Assembly (NCBI GenBank): GCA_038030265.1
Contig: CM075938.1
Span: 15,105,009 to 15,169,008, forward strand
Direction: 5' to 3'
DNA length: 64,000 nt
Origin: Corythucha ciliata
Taxonomy: Eukaryota; Arthropoda; Insecta; Hemiptera; Tingidae
Under the pieces are notes generated by a model. It was not told the DNA's origin and ran no database searches. It saw nothing but the letters and a program-made list of their open reading frames with translations. Positions 58,251-64,000 of this stretch are shown in pieces. The translations under genes were made by a program, and so were the position numbers. Positions within the stretch are counted from its first letter, which is position 1. Each line of letters opens with the position of its first letter.

Positions 58251-58364
58251 ACTTCCATATTAAAATCGGTATCGGGGGGTTTCCCCCCGTCTACCCAACT
58301 CATCTCTTGAGATAATAATCACAAATAGATATTGTCTTCCCACACGTCTTATTTTTATTAAAAA

Positions 58365-58640
58365 AGAAAATTGAGCTAAAAATGAGAGCAAGTGATAATT
58401 AACAGATAAATTCAGAATAAGCGCAAATTCACGGACTAAATGTAGAAAACGCTAATAGGACAAAATCACTAATGGGGAAAAACCACTAATGAGCAGCTAT
58501 AATTGAAAAAAACACTAAACGCTGCTCCTAAAGGTGACTTTGAGGCTAAAATTCAGGAAAAGCGCTAATTCCTGAGAAAAATTGAAATTAATAGATAATA
58601 TACGGGTAAAATTGAGAAAAACAAGAATTCGCGGCTTGGG
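58365..58640 (+). repeat. Minisatellite family A, array 8a
   Basis: Family A units beside the 5' end of the retrotransposon (AAATTGAGCTAAAAATGAGA, AAATTCACGG). It continues after an interruption as array 8b. Confidence 0.75.
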
Positions 58641-59335
58641 AAATAGTTGAATGAGAGGAAAGTGCACTTATCAGAAATTTTGGTCTCTGACGCTTTTTTA
58701 TTGTGAAATTCGGTTAAATAACGCGATTGGCATCCTTTTTCACCATACAAATAAATGCAATATATTTAAAATATTATATTTTTATGTAAGGACAGAGTTC
58801 GAGGGGGTAACTACCTACCTCAGCCCCTGTGTGACGTACCAGAGCTTGCACGAGGCTACTACATCCACTTCTGAAGCATTAGGGCGGCATATTTTCTCAC
58901 TCATCAACCTTTCACAGCCGAGAAACTTTTGTAGACCAAAGTATTGGCTACGTCCAATGAAAAAGAGAGGGAAGCTCCGTAAAAGTGCAGACATCATAGT
59001 CAAATTACCTAATTTTTATATGTATAATAAAAAAACTTAATTGATTTTATCAATCACTATCAAAACAAAAAAGATAATAATATTTTGCTTCAGTATAATG
59101 TATAAGCTACCGCACTAGGACTCAATCTGAAATAATTACGTTGCACACGATATAGGCAGGAGGGGCAGAGTATAAAATCGCTTGGAGGGAAAACATAAAT
59201 TTCGAATTAACTACTTTCAAACATTTTTTAAATGGTTCTATTGATGATTAATCGTTAGAAATACATCTCATCGTGTTTATGGTTGACCAAGCTTTCAGAA
59301 TAATAATTAAAAAAAAAAATCATGTTTCTTCCTCA
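58641..59335. other. Non-repeat insertion within family A
   Basis: AT-rich sequence of about 700 bp without family A units, splitting the array. A 129-codon plus-strand frame (58,651-59,040) passes through it with no recognised domain. It could be an eroded mobile element, but no terminal repeats are evident. Confidence 0.45.
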
Positions 59336-60640
59336 TTAGCGGATGAATTAAGAAAAAGCGCCGATTTACGAATCAAGTTACGAAAAACGCAAATAGATGG
59401 CTAATTTGTAGGTAAAATGTAGAAAACACCAATTCTGGGCTTCTGAAGGCAACTTTGGGGCTAAAATTGAAAAAAAGCGCTAATTCATGGTGCGAACTGG
59501 AAACTAATAGCTAAATCAGCCTTAAAATTTGGAACAAATCACTTATTAACGTCTATAAAATTGAGAAAAATCAGCGATGAATCGCTCAGCAGGCTTATTT
59601 AATATTGAAAAAACGCCAATTGGTGGGTAATACCGGGATGACTAAAATATTCGTACTATACTAGGATTTTAGGTTTTTAAAGCGTTGATTCACGATAAAC
59701 CGAGAAAACTACACCAATTATTAATACTGCTGGTTACATCTGGGCATCTGGCAACTTCGCTGCTGAAATAACACAAAACGCGCTGACCCCCAAGTGTCAT
59801 TAGGCTCTTATATAATAGGTGGCTGAAATCGAGAAGGTACGCAATTGTTCTAATAGGATCGTAACGTGGCAAAATGTTTCAAAATAGCGCTCATATTCGA
59901 GGCTAAAATAGTGGAAAAGCGCTAATTTGCAGAAAAAAGCGAAACAAATTACTAATTCGCGGCTAAGAATGAGAGGAAAAGCGCTAATTTGCGGCTAAAA
60001 CTGAGGAAAAGTGCTGATTAGCGAGTGAAATTCAGAAAACACGAAAATTCCCTAATACATTTCAGAAAACCTGGTAATTCACAACTGAAAATGCGGAAAA
60101 GGCGAAAATTCGCATTTAAAGTTGACAAAAAGCCATAATTATTCGCAGCTAAATTATTAAAAAATGAAAAACCGCAAATTCGCTGATTCCCCGGGGATAA
60201 AATTGAGTAAAAGTAGTACTTTGCGGCTGAAAGTATAGGGAGTAATTCTCGGCTAAAATAGAAAAAAACGCCAATTCATACATGTATACGGCAAAACTTG
60301 CTGAACTTTGATGTAACTGAGAAGAACTGCTCATTCCAGACTGAAATTAAGATAAATGGTTCACTCGCAGCTTAAATGTAGAAAAACGCTAATTCGCGGA
60401 CCAAGTAGAGAAAATCTAAGAAAAAGCGATAAAATAGCGGCTCAAACTTAGAAAACTCACTATGTTTCCTGACAAAAATAAAGTGCTAATTCGCAGCTGA
60501 AATAAAGAATATGCGTAATTCGTGGCTAAAGCTGGCAAAAGGCACTCATTCTCAGTTTAAAATGGTGAAAAACGTCAATTCTCGGATCAACATGAAAAAA
60601 TTCGCTAATTCCTGGCAAAATGTCCTGATTCGCTACAAAA
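59336..60640 (+). repeat. Minisatellite family A, array 8b
   Basis: Typical units (AAAAAGCGCTAATTTGCGG, CTAAAACTGAGG). It passes without a break into family B in minus orientation at about 60,640, the reverse of the relative orientation seen at 24,665-24,670. Confidence 0.85.
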
Positions 60641-61250
60641 ATTGAGATAAACCGTCTGAAAATGGCTAGACTGGTGCGTGCCTTTAAAATGCTTGAACTA
60701 GTGATGCGGGGCTCTGAATCTGGATAAACCGTCGATTCGCTATTCACAATGGCCAAACCATTCGCGCCTTGAATATGACTGAACTGACGATTGGTGCCCT
60801 GAAAATAACTAAAATGACTATTCACGCCCTAAAAATGGCAAAATAGTCATTCTCGCTATGTAATATGGCAATACTGATTATGCGCGTCCTACAGATGGTG
60901 TTAACTGATGATTCGCTCTTTCACTATGGCTATAGTCTGACTATTGGCCCCTCCCCCTTCCCACCCACAAGGTCCAAACTGGCTATTCGTTCCCTTAAAA
61001 GTGTTAAACAGACCATTCTTTCCCGCACCAAACAGGACCGTCACCACCCTACGAACTGATTGAGCCCCTCTCCCCCTTCTTCTTCAACTTTTGGTTAAAT
61101 GAACCGCACGAAAATGGTTGAACCGGTCACTCATGCGAAACGAAATTTGCCAAACTGACTATCCGTGACCTACAGAAGTGGCTACTCAGACAATTCGTGC
61201 CCGAAAAATGGCAAAAATGGTCTGGCGATTATAACTAAATTCGGAGTCTG
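60640..61250 (-). repeat. Minisatellite family B, array 5 (minus orientation)
   Basis: On the plus strand: GACTATTCACGCCCT then AAAAATGGCAAAAT units. Pyrimidine-rich unique pieces interrupt at 60,950-60,975 and 61,060-61,090. Confidence 0.8.
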
Positions 61251-61254
61251 AAGA

Positions 61255-61410
61255 ACCAGATTTCTTGGGTCAAATAAAATAATCGATTTAGTGTGCTGGT
61301 CACTTCTTTTAATGGACGGAATTTCGCGGTTTCAGCGACCCAAACAACGAAATTTCACGGGATTGGCCCTAACGAACCAAATTGTCGGTGATTCGGCCAC
61401 TTTAAAAATA
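61255..61410 (+). repeat. Minisatellite family D, short array 7
   Basis: A few units with AACGAAATTTCACGGGATT, GGCCCTAACGAACC and AAATTGTCGGTGATTCGGCC. It closes the block of repeats that began at about 53,690. Confidence 0.65.
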
Positions 61411-64000
61411 ATTTTGTTGAGTTTCTCTCCTCCGATCTCCACATCCCCTTTGGCATTCTGGGAAAATCACAATAAACGTGTGTACATAAAAACCAGAGTT
61501 ATATATTTATATTTTTCGTGCTCCATATCTATATCCTTGCACGCAAACTATGATTTGATATGTTTTTATTTCGCTCGACAGTCAAAAAAAAGGATGATAG
61601 GTACTCTCATTCCATATTTGCAGCGGTCATTCAAGTTTTCATCAGCTGAAAGCATCTTTTTTTTTTTTTTCGGGGGCAAACCATGTAATCCTTTTCGTGT
61701 TCTAATAACGCTCGTTGGATGAAAAATCTGCGGTCGTAAAACTTGCAGAGAGAAAATTGAATTAGATACACACACCCCCACACTGGTTTGAAAACGACGT
61801 TTTTATGAAGAAAATATTTTCAGAAATTAAGTACAATTATTTCCTGTTGGTTTCATGTGACGGAAAGGGGAAGCACTATCATTATTGGCTATTAAAGGGC
61901 GTTACCAGGCGTTCATTTTTCATTATACGTCGGCTGGTATAGTAAGTTCGTCGATGGACGCAACTTGTCAAGGCGACACAAAAGATGGATTAAAGCCCTT
62001 TTATACGGAGGGAGAGGTTGAATCCAATATCTTCTTCAAGAGGCCTAATAATGAAATGGTGTGAAGGGGGGGGGGTATAAGGTTGTTGACAGGAGATGAT
62101 TACGCTGACCGTCTTGGGAACTCACAAGTTGGTGGCAGGAGTGGGGGCAGTTCGGTAGTTTTCTGGAGCATGATGCTCACTGGTATGATGCATAAACATG
62201 GGAATTCAAGGTTGTGAAAGGATTACGATGACCATGACTAAAGTGACATTATGGAATTCCTTCGCTTTGTTATTCATTCGGGTGTCCCAAGGGATTTTTT
62301 TTTTTAATATTTATTTCTGGCCTCTTCCGATAGTTCCAGTGTGACCAAAGTACTCAGAATTTCATTCGTTTATTAAAAGAGTCATTGCAGCCTGGCAGGA
62401 TTTGTATTGAAGAATACGCTACCGTGAGGAGTATTGGAAATGCTTTTCGTTCGAGTTGATCCTGAATGACTCAATCACGCCTCATATTGCTGAATGATGA
62501 GGTGGAAGGAAAGCTACTAGGTTTTAGGTGTTGGAGAAAATTACTCCCTCCCCCTTCCCCACATCATCACCTTTTCAACACCCGTATGAAAAGTAGCAGA
62601 ATGCCTTTCGACACGCATTGTTCACGCGTCAACGTTGGCGCAGATTACTTTCCACACACCACCCACGACCGTATATACACACAAAATTTACCTTTTTTTT
62701 CACAATTCATCAGCCTTCCCCCTCCCCACCCATCCACATCATCACACTAACACCACCCAATACACTCACTGTCATGCCTATTATATTGATGAAACACACT
62801 AACCTGGAAAAATTCTCATTTTGTACCCCCGAAAAGCCCTTCGGCGATGTTGTTTGTTTGTGTGTGTGTGGGTGGGTGGGTGGTGGGGGGCTCGCGCACC
62901 ATTCAATGATCTATGAAGCCGTCACGAAACAATCAGTACTTTAACCATTTCATTATTCATGGGAGGGAGAGAGAGACAGAATGAGAGTGAGAAAAAACCT
63001 TTTGATGGAGGAGAACGGATGAAATTCAATACGGCACGCACAATTGGTTATGGGGGTGTAACGGGGAGGGGGTAGACACTAGATATGCATTCTTCAAGTT
63101 GACTATAATGAAGAATTGCACGGGTTGATGATAAATCGTTGTGAAAGTATTATACCGGGCAAATCGTTTATTAATCTTTTAATCCAGAAAGGTTGAAGGT
63201 GAAAAAAAAAGGAATGATGATGTGAAGAGAGGTGTGGTGGAATGTTGAATTAATAAAATTAGGGGCGGGGGTGGCTGATTTTTGGATAACTGCGCAAAAT
63301 TTTGGTACGACTCCGACGAAATGCAGGCCTCACGGAAGAAAAAAGCGTGATTCACCTCATAATCAGAAAATAGGGCATAAAAAAGGGCTTTATCCCCGGC
63401 TTTATCATTGGAATTGAGTATCAATGAAGAACTGAATTGAAGTGAAATACGTTAAAAAAAAAAAAAAAATGACAGCGCAGATTGTGCCAATTTTATGATA
63501 ATGTAGAGCGCGAAAACTTGACAAAGGGAACAATCAATTTCTGTGTGTCAGGTCACTCGGGAATAACGGCGGGAATTACATAGACATGATGTGGTGTAGC
63601 AGAATCGCCTTTTTTCCCCTTGTATATTATTAGCGGTATTCTGTCACCTTGAGTCTTTTATCCCCCTCCCCCTTCACACCATTCATCGTCCAGACCTGAC
63701 ACTTCCATGCAACTGACAAACCCCCGTTTCATGGGTTTAACAGTGCCCTGAAAAGTTCGGGATCAAACAAATCAGAGTGAAAGTCGAAAAATGATCGGTG
63801 GGAGAGGGGGGTCCGATCACAGAAAGAACTGATGATAGAAGGGACCGGTTGGAGCTCTGTGAGGCTTGATATTGTGGAAAAAAAAAAAAAGTGAAAAGAA
63901 AAGGAAAAGGCTTTGAGCCTCACAGGATTTAATTCATTTTATAACAGAAAAAGGAAGTATATTGCCTGAATCTCGTGAGTTCAAAAGATCAGGCTCCAAG
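61411..64000. other. Single-copy-like non-coding segment 9
   Basis: No supported gene. It contains a T-run near 61,657-61,670, a G-run near 62,067-62,075, a TG/GGTG tract (62,848-62,890), GA repeats near 62,970 and an A-run near 63,453-63,468. Frames of 94-143 codons run through homopolymers and show no domain. Confidence 0.55.

Larger units (their letters stand above)
55894..58258 (-). mobile_element. Decayed Jockey/I-like non-LTR retrotransposon
   Basis: The minus-strand order is gag, C-terminal half of reverse transcriptase, linker and start of RNase H. The element lacks the apurinic-type endonuclease and RT motifs before B, and its 3' end is cut by the MITE-like fragment. At about 2.4 kb it is far shorter than a full element of this group (several kilobases). 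It carries at least two frameshifts and several stops and cannot encode working enzymes. It lies between family A remnants at 55,735-55,780 and the A array from 58,365. Confidence 0.9.

Overview
This window looks like gene-poor, non-coding animal nuclear DNA. The sequence has tRNA-headed SINEs, terminal-inverted-repeat elements of hAT and PIF/Harbinger style, and a decayed non-LTR retrotransposon with a three-knuckle gag and a YADD reverse transcriptase. These point to a metazoan, most likely an arthropod or another invertebrate. The species cannot be named from the sequence. I find no intact host protein-coding gene, no rRNA and no credible functional tRNA. The best host-coding candidate is one 108-nt exon-like block at 13,899-14,006. 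Nearly all reading frames above 60 codons are chance frames, or frames held open by minisatellites whose 30-bp period is a multiple of three.

The window alternates between two kinds of DNA. Single-copy-like stretches (about 1-2,270; 4,160-7,660; 11,520-15,530; 17,765-22,975; 26,700-30,450; 34,300-36,740; 39,530-43,625; 49,390-53,600; 61,410-64,000) carry many uninterrupted G or C runs of 8-14 bases, long A/T runs and GA/CT or GGT/CCA microsatellites. Between them lie blocks of diverged minisatellites, which I sort into families A to G. A, B, C and D have periods near 30 bp and contain a CGCGAATT-like core; E is about 20 bp; F is about 18-20 bp and built on TGTGGTT; G is about 160 bp.

The minisatellites are tied to transposons. 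Family A fills the inside of a complete hAT-like element at 43,634-45,732, flanked by a near-perfect 8-bp target duplication. Similar GC-rich ends sit beside family A arrays at 23,193, 39,324 and 49,382. Different arrays of families B and C are collinear over hundreds of bases, so they spread as composite units rather than growing separately at each site. Other elements are three short inverted-repeat MITEs (11,058-11,205; 16,451-16,723; 39,781-39,927), a fourth probable MITE fragment (55,781-55,893), a single SINE (8,117-8,290), a head-to-head SINE fold-back (14,684-15,379), two copies of the right end of another hAT-like family (17,267 and 25,868), and a GC-rich block of unknown origin (55,105-55,725).

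The Jockey/I-like retrotransposon at 55,894-58,258 (minus strand) has lost its endonuclease and the first half of its reverse transcriptase. Its gag tail is joined directly to RT motif B. It also carries frameshifts and stops and is cut short inside RNase H.

The least expected signal is a dispersed repeat (18,512-18,727 and 49,885-50,053). In both copies a strong 3' splice site is followed at once by a GTAAGC or GTACGC donor, and 40-41 nt later by a second good donor. This is the layout of a recursive-splicing exon. The exon-like block at 13,899 lies on the same strand, so the window could be part of a long intron on the plus strand; that is inference only.
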